Below are positions 10,287 to 21,836 of a stretch of DNA of 64,000 nucleotides, piece by piece. The DNA comes from Coleophoma eucalyptorum (taxonomy: Eukaryota; Ascomycota; Leotiomycetes; Helotiales; Dermateaceae), in assembly GCA_026120035.1 (NCBI GenBank), contig JALRME010000063.1, forward strand, positions 1 to 64,000. Reading direction: 5' to 3'. A program made the translations under genes and the position numbers. Positions within the stretch are counted from its first letter, which is position 1; each line of letters starts with the position of its first letter. The notes beneath the pieces are model-generated. The model searched no databases. It was not told the DNA's origin and worked only from the letters and a program-made list of their open reading frames with translations.

Positions 10287-12373
10287 ATGAAAAACTTGTA
10301 CGCCCTTCTGCTATTGCTGTATGTTTATCTGTGTCTTGCGTATAATAGCACGAATGCGAAATTTCGTGTAATAGCGTATTTTACAAATTGGTCTGCATGC
10401 CAAGCTATACATTTCTACGATCGGTTTTTCTAAGAGCAGCAGGTCTATCTATAATAAACAGTATTATCCTCAAAATCTTCCAGCGAGTAAGCTCACCCAC
10501 GTTTTTTATGCGTTCGCAAATATCCAGCCGGAGACTGGAGAAGTGTAAGCAGAGGTCCTACATAACTTATAAACTACTAAGACTGCTAGGAAGACACTTG
10601 TCTGATACCTGGGCCGACACTCTCGCGCGCTTTCACGGTGGGATCAACACAACGGATACTGGTGGTAACTTATACGGTTGTCTGCAAGAAATCTATTTGC
10701 TGAAGCAAAAGAATCGAAACTTGCAAAGCGTTCTATCCATTGGAGGGTCAACATATTCGCCTAACTTTGTCCAACCTGCTGCATACTCTGCTGGCCGTGA
10801 GCGGCTTGCCACATCCGCTGTGTCACTAGTGCAGAATCTAGGTCTCGATGGTCTGGAGATCAGCTGGCTATACCCTCGGAATTCTGAAGAGGCGGAGCAT
10901 CTTGTACTTCTCCTGCAAGAACTGAGACTTCAGCTTGACCTCTACGGGAACTCACTTCAACCGCCTTATCACTTTCTTCTAACAGTAGCTACAGCAGCAG
11001 GGTCATGCTTCTACGAGATAATGCGGATATCTGATATGGACAAGTATCTAGACTTTTGGAACCTGAACTCCATGGACTACACGGGGCCCTGGAGCTCGGT
11101 CTCTGGATCCCAGGCGAACCTCTTTCCGTCTACCATAAACCCCGAAAGTTCTCCTTTCAACACAAAGACCGCTGTTGAATATTACATATCTATGGGTGTC
11201 AAGGCTGACCGTATCGTTATTGGTATTCCAGCATATGGCAGATCTTTCAATAATACTTCTGGACCTGGAGAACCATTCAACGGAACTGGCTCGATTGGAA
11301 CTAGTAATCCCGATATGTATGATTTTAAGGATCTACCACTTCTAGGGGCGAAAGAATTTTCAGATGCTACAGCAGTATCGAGTTATAGCTACGATATAGT
11401 GAAGAAGCAATTGATCAGTTATGATACACTCTCAGTTGCTAAGACGAAAGCGGATTGGATCCGGAAAATAGGTCTAGGCGGAACATTCTGTTGGGAAAGT
11501 AGTACCGACGGTAAGGGAAACACGAGTATCATCCAATAACTCTCAAATACGCTTGGACTCGAGGATGGACGGGATCTCCAAAAAATCCCTAATCAGCTCT
11601 TATATCCTTATTCTAAATATATAAATGTTCGAGATAGAGTGCTACCTAAAGTTGTAGCTTCATCTTATACACTGCTTAATGAAACTTGTTCTATTGAGCA
11701 GTCCGCTAGCAGTACAGGCTCGTCTTTGGTTTCAAGGTTAGCACCTCTTGATTTTTGTGGTATAATGTTAATCTTTTTCATGTCATCTAGCTTTATAACT
11801 TCAACGAATTCGCTATCAATATTTGCAACAGAGACGCAATTGCCCCATACATCAAGCGCATTATCTAGTCTATATAATAACACTTACATCTTCAATTTAA
11901 GTTCGGGAGAAACCGCTAGTTCAAAGACAACATCACCTTCGACAATATTACCTTCGACAACGTCAACTTCGACAACAACGTCAACTTCGACAATATCGTC
12001 AACATCTTCAACTTCGACAACAATATCAACGACTTCGATTTCGACAACTTCGACGTCTTCGATAACACCAACACCGACAACGTTAACTAGCTCCTCAGTA
12101 TCAACATCATCTCAACTTGCTGATTGCACCAAGGGGGTTAGTTCATGCTCTAAATATAGGCTACTGAAATGTGATGTTGGCCTATGTTACTGTGGTATAG
12201 ATTCTTCTAAGCAACCAACTTGCTTCAAGAATATAGTATGCAAGGACTTAATAAAGTGTTCGTCGAATAACGACTGTACTAGTGATGAAGCTTGTCAAGT
12301 ATCGACCTGCTGTAAGAAAAGCCGCTGCGTTCCAACTGCACAAGGTTGTTCGAGCGCTAAGCATATACATTAG
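10287..12373 (+). pseudogene. Secreted GH18 chitinase-like protein, catalytic residues replaced, one internal stop
   Basis: The ATG at 10287 opens a signal peptide (MKNLYALLLLLYVYLCLA), then exon 1 to 10390 (AYFTN-W). Intron 1 is 10391-10442. Exon 2 (10443-10544) has [21 protein letters not shown] 37-bp candidate intron or damage lies at 10545-10581. The GH18 barrel follows: LSIGGSTYSPNF, NLYGCLQEIYLLKQKNRNLQ, AYGRSFNNTSGPG and, near the end, GGTFCWESS. In active enzymes the motif is DGxDxDxE; here bases 10847-10870 read D-G-L-E-I-S-W-L, so the proton-donor Glu is Leu and two Asp are Glu and Ser. An in-frame TAA at 11537-11539 (CAA-type site) splits it, but the same frame runs on through LSNTLGLEDG, a Ser/Thr-rich linker (about 11900-12110) and a Cys-rich C-terminal domain to 12373. 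Probably extracellular or wall-bound and non-hydrolytic. Confidence 0.8.
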
Positions 12374-12578
12374 GTAGAGGTACGTGTATAGCTTAGTTGC
12401 TAATCCTAGATTAGACATACCACGGTGGTCTAGTAATATAAGATGTTAATATTTACAAGTGCTAAAAGCATGAGGGGCCTAGTATTGGAATAAAAAGACA
12501 CCTTAATTAGCATTCCGCGGAAAGATTAATTTGGTGAGAAGTTCCTAAATAGTGATTTTTCAATCTCTTTATAATCCA

Positions 12579-12926
12579 ATGCAATGTTTGGCAGTTTCAA
12601 CTGGTCAAAAACGATCTCTTGTCATTCAGCAACGCAACAAGATGACTGACAAAGATCGCGGATTACGCAAGAGAGAGAGCGAAAGGCTAATTCAGCAACG
12701 CAGCAAGATGAGTGACAAGGATCGCGAATTACGAAAGAGAGAGAGCGAAAGATTAAGGCGACGGCAGCATACCATTTTCAAAAAGGCATACGAGCTTGGA
12801 AAGGACTACGATGTTGATATTGCTGTGACCATTCGTAAGCACGGCCGGTACTACATATTTCGGTCCTTGGATCAAGAATCCTGGCCACCTTCATTTGAGG
12901 AAATCGTAGGTCCTGGATGTCTCTAA
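12579..12926 (+). CDS. MADS-box-like small protein with duplicated basic segment
   Basis: An uninterrupted 115-codon frame. Residues about 16-59 hold two copies of a 22-residue unit (IQQRNKMTDKDRGLRKRESE and a variant), encoded by a 66-bp tandem duplication. Then RRRQHTIFKKAYELGKDYDV and DIAVTIRKHGRYYIFRS match the basic helix and first strand of a MADS domain, followed by LDQESWPPSFEEI. The SWPPSFEEI tail parallels GPWTRFLEHI in the ORF at 9312, so the two are probably paralogs. The stop after GPGCL is early for the family pattern as I know it, so the 3' end may be truncated. Inferred nuclear DNA-binding protein; target unknown. Confidence 0.5.
   Translation: MQCLAVSTGQKRSLVIQQRNKMTDKDRGLRKRESERLIQQRSKMSDKDRELRKRESERLRRRQHTIFKKAYELGKDYDVDIAVTIRKHGRYYIFRSLDQESWPPSFEEIVGPGCL
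12624..12755 (+). repeat. 66-bp tandem duplication inside MADS-like ORF
   Basis: Units 12624-12689 and 12690-12755 begin ATTCAGCAACGCA and differ at only a few positions. The length is a multiple of three, so the frame is kept. Confidence 0.85.
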
Positions 12927-14013
12927 CGATTTCCCTGTACTGACTCGGATTGGATTAGCAAAGGAACTCGTTTGTTGCTACAAACCATGTTCCTCATGAC
13001 ATCCAAGCGACAGTCCACAAATTGAATCGCAATCACCTCGGTCCTACTACTATTACTTATGGTCAGGTAATGCAAACTGTATTCGAGCAGAACTCTCTAG
13101 TAAAACCCGAAGACACCTGGAATCATGTTACCACCTCGTAGTGGCAGTTTCTCCGGGGACTAAGGATAGGATCTTGAGCTATTCTTCTTTCTTTGGTGGA
13201 TTTTGAGTAGTAGTGGATAGAACTGTGTTAGCTACCAAAGGTCTTTGGACTGGACCATGCAATTAGAGCCCATAAATGGTTCCACTGCGGTGTTTTATCT
13301 CGGTAAATTCAACTTGCGATAATGAAGCCTTTTGCTAGAGGGGGCTTGATAGACTTCTAGTATATGACAATATAAGCCCAGTTAAATTAGCTCGTATAAT
13401 CGTTTCTGCTACAGCTGGGGAAGACAATGCCTTTGCTTTGCTTCTACTTCCGGTGGACTAGTTGCTGATCCTTTGGAACCGGGGAAGCTGCCGCCATCAC
13501 ATTCATTTCAAAGGACGATCACCTTCTAGCCAGAGAACTCGAACCACTGGCCTGAATGGAGCCCGGATATCGGATGTAGGGTTTATGTACCCCGGAGGAA
13601 AATGAACATGGTTTCTAGACCCTGTCCTTATGTGGATCATAAGATCTTCGTGTGCACATATGCGGTAATATGACCGTGGGGGCCATTCTAGCGGCAAATA
13701 TCCTGGAATATCAGCTATAGCTGCAGTCGGATCAAAGCAGCCAGAATGACGAGGTCGAATCTCCACTCTAATATGAAAGTGGAGCACAGTCCAAGCATGG
13801 TACATGCCGAAGATTCTCAAGATTCAACATGCAGTATCAATCTTTATCGCCCTAGATATGATAGAAGTGCCTGAGGAGCGGCTTTTGCATGTCGTACATG
13901 TGTGATGGCTGTTTTTCAACGATTTTCAGTCTTTATAATATCAAGTCTCACACCTCTACTACAAGTCATACATGAATTGTCCACACAGTACTTCTCATCC
14001 CATTATTTACACG
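12927..14013. other. Intergenic; one unsupported minus-strand ORF at 13503-13820
   Basis: A 105-codon minus-strand ORF (13820 to 13503) has balanced composition but no recognised family, intron or partner. I leave it uncalled. The region just before 14014 is CT-rich and may hold the promoter of the Pth11-like gene. Confidence 0.3.
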
Positions 14014-15287
14014 ATGAGTTATGATTTAACTCCGCGCGCACGAGACCCCCTTATTTTAATCACTATCTTTGCCTTTATTGCAGTAATAACTACAATTTTA
14101 AGACTTCGTACAAGAAAATTGATAGCTTTCTACTTCGAAATCGATGACTATCTTATGCTTTTCGCATTAGTACGTCGCCAAATTTCCTGTCAGAAGTATC
14201 TCTATCTGACACTGCATAGTTCTTCTTGTTGATCTCCATCGGCATTCAATTCACATGTACGAATACGCGTCATTTTTGTACGAATAGTCTGCTAATTCTT
14301 AAGGTGTGATTTTTGGAGGTGTAGGCCATTATCTAGAGGATGTTGACCCGGCTGATGTTATTAAAACATTAAAGGTTCTGTTTTGGTCTGCATCTCGTAC
14401 GGTCACAGCTAATGGTTTCAAGCTTATCCTTCCTTTCGAAATGCTCTATGGAGTAACACTCTGCTTGATCAAGATCTCAATCATAACATCCTACCTTCGG
14501 ATCTTCAGCATACGTAGCTTTCGAATATACTCCTGGATTACTATTTGTATGATTATAACTTGGGCTCTTGTATTCGTACTCGAGATATTTCTTATTTGTC
14601 GCCCAATAGCTTTCAATTGGGATTCCGATGCCAATGATGGCATCTGTGGCGAGCGCACTACTGTCTATGTTGTGGCAGGCTGGCTCAATATAGTGGTGGA
14701 CTTCATGATAGTAGGATTACCTATACCACCCATCCTACGTTTGCAACAACTTAGCTTGAAGAAGAAGATACAGCTGCTTGTTATGTTTTCTCGCAGTCTC
14801 TTGTTCGTTCCGTTCCCTGCCACTTTGTTCTATATTGAAACTAATATGTTGTAGTATCACAGTGGTTTCTATTCTTCGTTTAAGATCTCTTCAGGTCATT
14901 TCATTTACCGATCCAACCTTTACCTTACCAATGGTGCTATTTTGGACAACGCTTGAGCCCTGTCTATGCATTATCAGTGGGAATATCCCTATGATACGGG
15001 TTTACATTCGAGCCACATTCCCAGCTATATCTAGCTCCTCAAGTGATAAGATAGCAGCGAGTACTGAAGGGAGCCACGTGCATTATACGATTACGACAAG
15101 GGGGGTTACCTTCGATATGCTAAGCATTATTACTAGTAGGGATAGCAACGTCTATAGTATAGGGAGCCAGAAACACTTAATTAGCGAGAGTGAGAGAACC
15201 TCGATTACAAATAGTAGAATAGCTAGTGCTGAGGATTCTATAGACAGGAGGTACTCTTGTGCTGTTCACAAATTTAGTCATAGATAG
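14014..15287 (+). CDS. Pth11/rhodopsin-domain seven-helix membrane protein
   Basis: Exons 14014-14169, 14220-14256, 14304-14802 and 14855-15287 join into a 374-aa frame with no stop. The introns (50, 47 and 52 bp) are GT-AG, and the second and third have CTAAT-like branch sites. Seven hydrophobic segments follow the fungal integral-membrane rhodopsin-domain family: DPLILITIFAFIAVITTIL; DDYLMLFALFFLLISIGIQ; MLYGVTLCLIKISIITSYLR; ITICMIITWALVFVLEIFLI with RPIAFNWD after it; AGWLNIVVDFMIVGLPIPPI; the exon 3/4 junction segment MFSRSLFITVVSILRL; and the last, near PMVLFWTTLEPCLCI. The 130-residue Ser-rich tail is cytosolic by family analogy. Pth11-type proteins are proposed surface receptors; the ligand is unknown. 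An in-frame ATG at 13972 could add 14 residues. It is one of the few intact genes here. Confidence 0.8.
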
Positions 15288-16407
15288 ATGTGCAAGCTTG
15301 ATTCTTCAATCGCCTTGTTAACAGGTGATGGATCTATAAGTACTTTGCAAAGTATTCAGAGCAGGCATAAGTTATACACTAAAACTAACCAGGAATACGG
15401 GCTTCATGCAACAATCCCTGTAATAATCCCTGTAGGGTAAACGCTCGCGACAGTTCTTATTTAAGCTGTCGGTTTAGACTTCACGGATTCTATAAGTGGG
15501 TCACGTATGTAGACAATTGAGACCCGCTTTCACGCATCAAATGTTGGGCATGTGACTAGCAGCGGAGCATACAACCGTACGCACGTGCAACGTCCGTGAG
15601 TGAATAGGTTCACATCAAGCACTACTGAGAAAGCGAATGCCCTCAGCAAATATTGCAGAACTCTCCGAGCCAGCTTGAACTTGACGGGCCGGTGTTTGAA
15701 TTGTCTACTCAATATTAAATGAGACCACTACTCTATATTATCATCTTCATAAAAATGTTTTCTTGCAAGGCCAACTGCTTCGTAAGCCGGTGAAAGATAG
15801 TACTTTCCTTGATGAGAACGGACACTTTCGCTTTAGAGTCTGTATTAGTAGCCTCAGCGAGACCTCCCAGATATCTATCCAGCTTCAAGAGGGTTCTGCT
15901 CAGCCGTGCAATATCAGCGGGCTACCATTCTCCATTCCCTCGCTTCTCATTTCAAGACACTAGAGCTGAAGCAAGTTATCGATGCTACAGTTACTTGCAA
16001 AAGCTGTGTCACCCCTTGACTCACTACATCATTTTAAGGTGCAATTGTTAGATGGATGTGGCTGTGTCGCAGTAAATATCGGCTTACGGAAGATTCGCTA
16101 ACTGTTAGAGACTATGCCAGGCTGCCAGCAAGATGCTGGTGGTCTTGAGAAAAAAAGCTCCACTTCCGAAGGGCAAAAGGGAAAGCCAGGAATGGTTCAT
16201 CTAGATTGCATATAGTACTTCGTATGTCAATGCCTGCAAAAAGAGCACCGCTGTAGTTAGAAAGCAACAGCTTATCACATTACCAGGTATGACATCACAC
16301 TAGCTACTGTGGAATGTTCTGGAAATTCTCACCCAACTATAATCACACCCGCTCCCACGCCCTTCTAATACAAAGTTATTAAAAAAAAAGAGTAAGTTAG
16401 AGATTAT
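15288..16407. other. Intergenic, nothing recognised
   Basis: Only short overlapping ORFs without family signal. It separates the 3' ends of the convergent Pth11-like gene and NLR 1. Confidence 0.35.
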
Positions 16408-16607
16408 TCAAATGAAAGGGCTTGTATCAAACCTGAAGACGTACACCTGGCCAGAGCGGCAGCCTACCGCGATACAGCTCGCATGAATACTATGACAAAA
16501 TGGCCGGTAGCTTGGGGGAAACCACATAATATCATTACCATTGCATCGTATCCAGCTTCCATCTCTACTAACTGAAAGCATTGTGGATGACCATGGAGAA
16601 TATAGAC

Positions 16608-17085
16608 CAGAGCTGATAGTATGCTGATAGCCCTCGAGCCTCTGCAGCGGCGTGCCTGTCGCTGCGTCCCAGAGCCGCACCGTGCGGTCCAGAGATGCCG
16701 ACGCCAGCTGCTTGCCGTCGGGACTGAATNNNNNNNNNNNNNNNNNNNNNNNNNNNNNNNNNNNNNNNNNNNNNNNNNNNNNNNNNNNNNNNNNNNNNNN
16801 NNNNNNNNNNNNNNNNNNNNNNNNNNNNGCGGCGTGCCTGTCGCTGCGTCCCAGAGCCGCACCGTGCGGTCCAGAGATGCCGACGCCAGCTGCTTGCCGT
16901 CGGGACTGAAGGCCACCGACCTGACCCCATCCTCATGGCCCTCGAGCGTCTGCAGCGGCGTGCCTGTCGCTGCGTCCCAGAGCCGCACCGTGCGGTCGTA
17001 AGATGCCGACGCCAGCTGCTTGCCGTCGGGACTGAAGGCCACCGACCTGACCTCATACTCATGGCCCTCGAGCGTCTGCAGCAGG
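16608..17085 (-). repeat. WD40 tandem array of NLR 1 (126-bp units), collapsed at gap
   Basis: At least two full 126-bp units and parts of two more are visible on the minus strand. They are nearly identical, including the [18 protein letters not shown] and [18 protein letters not shown] ends. GC content is clearly above that of the flanks. Sequence on both sides of the gap belongs to the same unit type, which points to assembly collapse or an unresolved copy number. Confidence 0.85.
16730..16828. other. Assembly gap (99 N) inside WD40 array
   Basis: N run. At least about 44 bases are missing to complete the interrupted unit, plus an unknown number of 126-bp units. The gap length shifts the reading frame and is therefore not the true distance. 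Confidence 0.95.
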
Positions 17086-20000
17086 GGACTCCAGTTTCTG
17101 GGAACCCGTGGAAGTTGGCGAATCCAGGGCGGAATGTCCTGTATAAACATTTGTCGAATAACGCTTTCTTCTGGAGCGAATATCAGGCTGGAAGTGTAGA
17201 TTTGCAGTGGCGCTTGTTCAACTGCAGAACGAGATTGGCGGAGTGTTCGAAGTGCATCGTGCAGCAGAGTGGTGCAGGAGGCCACCTTGCCAGATTCGTG
17301 GCTCTTTTCTCTTGTTGCTATTATCCGTTCCAAGACTTGTAATGCTCTGATTCCTACGTCAACCTGCTCCAAGAGACTCAGTGCCTCAAACCAGTGGAGA
17401 AGATGAGAGCGAAGAAAATGATCGACGACACCTCCGTCTGCGAAATAGGCTGGAATGACTTGGCTACGGGCAGTATCATTGACATAGCGGCAGAGATGGT
17501 CAACCCAGAAGCAACAAGCATAATCAATCTTCCTGAGCCGATCACTGATGGTAGCCGACCGTGCCGGCACCCCAGGAGCCTTTAACTTGCAAATGTTTTT
17601 CTCCAAAAGCCTTGACATCACATCCAATGATAGCTTTGTAGCATTTTCATGTTCTCCAGGGATTCCGGATGGAAACAGCTCCTTGGCCTCGTCAGAAACG
17701 AGATAATCTTTCGCCGACTGATGAACAAAATAGAGACGGTTTTGTCGTATAATAAGAAATGAGCCGCATCGATCAATCAACTCTTTAGCATCGTTGATAG
17801 TAGGAATTTCGGCCATAACCAGTAGTTCTTCTAGTGAAAATGGCCGGAAAGCTATGCTCGCTGAACGAAGTAGTTGCAGACAGGAGCGTTTGTCCACTTC
17901 ATCATCAACACTATTGATCTCTTCTAGCATCCTAGCGTAGAGAGGCTTCAAACCTTTAGGTAACTGCTTGAGAGTGTCTAGCGCTCTTCCACTTCTGGCT
18001 TTGACGAGGCTTTTGCAGGCCAAAGCAACCCACAAAAAGGTTGAATCTGCTCGAGCACTAAGGACCTTTTCGACTTCATCCTGGACACTGGAGGTGTAAC
18101 CCTTGCTTGTAGCAAGCTCCTGGACCTTGCGCTGGATAAAACTGCGAACAGCACGAGTGATGTGCGCTTCATTAAGCTCTAAGCTGAGCATTTGACTGTC
18201 TAGCTTTAGGATATCCCTAATTTCGACATAATTGCGGCTGGAGAGGAGCCATTTAACTGGGGAGGTCTTGGCGTAGTCTGATACAAGATTGAGTAACTGA
18301 TCCCGCTTTTCGCCAGCATTACACTCATCTAGCGCATCAATAACCAAGACAGTGTTCGGACTGCGCTTTAACAAGTTCTTTAGGATGTCGAAGAGCGCAT
18401 ATACAGCGTTAGATCCATCAAGCTGGTTCTTATACGTCTCAAAGCTCGAACAAAAGGTCTCGCCGAGTTGCGGTTGATCTATCACGAGCTTCCAGATCAG
18501 TCCACGAAGAATAGATACGGCATTGTTGAGTTGAAGGTCAGTATTCTGACAAAAGAAGAATGTGACAGTTCCGCCGGTACTTTTCCATAGTTTCGACAGT
18601 TCACGGATTAGCGCTATCATTAGCATCGTCTTGCCCTTTCCGGGGTGACCGTGAATCCAGAGAAGTGGCCGAGTATCATTACGTTGCCAGTCTTGAAGCT
18701 GTTGGTTCTCGAGGACCCAGGTGTAACATTCTTGGAGGAGAGCGTCTTTGGAACCCTCAATTCTTTCCATGTCAAGGGCAGGGTTTGTGGCATGCAGCTC
18801 ACCGAGGTAAGTCAGCGTAACCTCGTCGACTTGAAGACTCTAGACACATATCAGTTCTACTTCACTAGAAGTTCGATTATGACTTACGCGGTGCTCCGTC
18901 TGCGTTAACATATCCTTGATGCGATGCAATGCCTGACTGTATGCTGGCGAGCTCTCGTGCTCGAACTTGACAATCGCCAAGTGATCTTCAGAAATTGGAT
19001 GTTTGCTCTCTACTTCATCAGCTAATCCTAGCGTAGCACTTTCCATATGCGTAGCTATCACTGGAGGTCCGATACGTGCGAACGACCCGTCATCCTTCTA
19101 TACAATTATAAGTTTGGGAGCTTTGAGATATTAGGAGTATTACTTACTTGAACTAGCCGCCTTGTAAGGGTGGTCTCATAGAAGCTCGCGATTTGACAAT
19201 TTTGCTTAATGATATTAACAAAGCTGTCAAGACTCTGGCGCTAGTGGGTTTCGTCGGCAATCTGATTAAGCCGAGTTTGCGATGTATCAGTGAACGTCAC
19301 CGCATTTAACATGTCTTTAACATCCATTCCACGATGTGGAACGGCGAAAAAGAGGATTCCCCGGGTCGCCTTCAGTATGCTAGAGCCTTCTTCTTGCTGA
19401 TCTTTGACTAGAAACTGTATACATGAGCAACTGTAGTCTTGAGAGAGTCTTGAGAGAAGGAGCGTACACTCTTCAGGATGTTACCGCCAAAGCTGTGAGC
19501 TACGAAGATGAGGGGGCGACCTGGGTCCTGTGGTAGTTAGCATAAAGAATAGGATATACTGAGCCAAGCCCAGCAATATCCATCAACTGACCTTCTTTTG
19601 CGCGAGTTTTAACGCGTTTCCAAAGGCACGAGCATAATCCAGTACATGACCGGTGTCCATCCCGGTGAGTGCTGATCTGTGTCCATATATCATGACTCTG
19701 GCATATGGGAACTTGTGTTGTAAGAAATGCCGCGGCCACATGCGTTTCTGCCCGGACTTGGCCGCCCATGAGCCGTACGCGTGGCTTCCAATGCCTGAGA
19801 TGAAGACGATACTAAGAGGTTAGCATGGTAACTAGGAATATGTAGGCCGCCTTACTCGGCATTCGGTTCTCCTTGGGTGGGATAGGTTTGGGTGAGGTCA
19901 AGAAACTCGATGTCGAAAGCGAGATCCCGATTCTTAGCCTGCGGAACTGAGCATGTCTTCCGCGGTCCTTCCAGCTCGGAGAGAAAGGATGGGAGGAATA

Positions 20001-20377
20001 GGAAGTCGACAAGGGCAACATAGGTGTCCGCGCTGGTACAGGATGGTACGATCGTTATATCGTTGATACAGTTGGTGCCATCTGGCGAATGCATCTTGAC
20101 GACGCTGATGACGCACTCCTTAGCTTGCTCAGCATCGTTGGCTCGAATACTGCTGACACGAACAGTGAAAGGCTTCCTCGTTGTAATCATAGAATCTGCT
20201 GTTGTAGGTCCATCAGAACGAAGTCGCGAGCAGGAGTTGCAACATACCACTAGGCAGCGATGAGCTGAGCTCATGCAACCGTTCCTCCTGCTGCAATGGC
20301 TTCTGCTTTCGCAACGCGATGACACAAACGATGAAGATGCCGCACAAGAGCGTGAGTAGCAACTCCAAGAGACTCAT

Positions 20378-21836
20378 GGTGGAAGATCTACACGTAAATA
20401 GCTCGAGGTTGAGACGGCAGAATTGACGTGAAGATGCCCCATGATAGATGCCAGAGCCTTGTTCCTCCTATACGCATACATCAGCTCCTTCCGAATGTAA
20501 GGGGCCACTCCAAGCGCCTTCGCGGCTGAAACGCAGGCACTTGTCATCAGGCATTGGAATTGAGCTGTAGAGCTGTCGCATAGATTAGAGAGGCTGGTAG
20601 CCAATAGCTTCAGGTAGCCCTGCTTACTGAGTGCTTGGGACAAGAAGATGCATAAGTTAGTAGAAAAAGATAAGGCAAGCTCGTCGTCAACTTGCCGACA
20701 ACTTGCCGATTAACCCCCGCTAGGACAGTATCAAGCTTAAATCACGTGCAGTCATGGATTCTACCCCACTCTTCTTCAAAATGACTGCTCAAACAAACCT
20801 GACCAGGCATCACAATGTGAAGGTCCTCAGTCAAGTGACGCTCCTTTTTGAGAACCTCCAAATATTCATTCTAGACGAATCATTCCTAGCATTCCCTCGA
20901 CAAGTCTTGATCTACGTATAGTAACATCGTCACTCTCACCAGTGATTTGAGCTAATAAGGAAGTGGTCCACAGCTTGAAGGCATATAATCCGCGAATCTT
21001 TTGCGCGCCACCTTGTAATATGCCTTATATATGACCGGCTTACTCCATTGCAGTACCAGAAAATTGAGCATTTTGCACACTTCATCAAGGAGGTTGACTA
21101 CCTACCATACCTGTAACAAAGCTTTGTACAACGCATTTCCATCGAGAATTCTTGGACCCAGTCCCTTAACGCTAACAAACTGCTTAGCGATAGTGAAAAT
21201 ATCTGTGGGAACATATTTTGTTAGGAACATCAATAACGTCTATGATCTTGATGGTAATTGTAATGGTACCTTGATAGAATTGCAACGGTATACTCTTTCT
21301 GAGCCGGGAAGGCGTCAATTTATTGCCGCGCTCGTCCGTACAAGAACTCCTGGTATTTGAATGAATAATAAACTCTGGCAAGGTACGCATTAATAAGGAG
21401 TACAGTCACCTGTTCTTATAGTACAGTATCATAGGCTCCTGCCTTGTACTAGGTATCATAGTACCCTATTCTGGAGCTGTACATTTTAGGAGTAAATAGA
21501 TAGGTAGAGAAAGTGGATAGATCAAGGGTGCCCTATAAGGTTGTCAGTGGATCAATAGGGTGCTGTTAAAGCAGCATGAGCACGTGCCAGAAAGGCATGG
21601 CTCGACAATTTAGCCGAGTGGAAGAGCTGCTAAAAACAGCGGGAGGTAACCTCCTGTTTCAGGCATTGAATTCACCTAGAAGTAGGTAATAGTAGGTATT
21701 AGAGACGATACCGTAATATTGCAGGCTAAGTATAACACGATATAATTGAGATTACTAACATAATGGTCCACGTAAGAGTTTTATAACGCTACAAAAACTA
21801 ATCGCTAAGTTACAGACATATCTATTCTCCAAATCT
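20378..21836. other. Intergenic upstream of NLR 1, nothing firm
   Basis: A minus-strand ORF (20643-20374, 89 codons) abuts the NLR 1 start but shows no family signal, and may simply be leader sequence. The rest has only short ORFs. Confidence 0.35.

Larger units (their letters stand above)
16408..20377 (-). pseudogene. NLR 1: membrane anchor, alpha/beta-hydrolase, NACHT, WD40; one in-frame stop and a gap
   Basis: Seven minus-strand exons fit: 20377-20248, 20195-19856, 19811-19592, 19527-19468, 19414-19148, 19097-18888 and 18839-16408. Introns are 44-64 bp GT-AG. Residues 3-22 are hydrophobic (LLELLLTLLCGIFIVCVIAL), a likely membrane anchor. Then comes a SesB-type lipase/esterase-like domain: DIVFISGIGSHAYGSW, and nucleophile motif AHSFGG (Ser about 242). 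The NACHT domain has Walker A GHPGKGKT (Lys about 479) and Walker [11 protein letters not shown], with a helical region carrying [10 protein letters not shown]. Near-identical 42-aa WD40 units ([20 protein letters not shown]) and a C-terminal cap follow. A TAG at 19243-19241 (residue 308, TGG-type site) interrupts exon 5. The N gap breaks the frame within the WD40 array, so unit number is unknown. Fungal NLRs of this class sense non-self through the repeats and trigger incompatibility-type cell death. Confidence 0.85.

Noticed and set aside
13503..13820. 105-codon minus-strand ORF
   Set aside because: Reasonable composition but no recognised motif, intron or conserved neighbour; kept only as a note.
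16568..17342. Alternative-frame ORFs over the WD40 array and gap
   Set aside because: They arise from the wrong frame of GC-rich repeats and the arbitrary N-run length; only one frame gives WD40 motifs.
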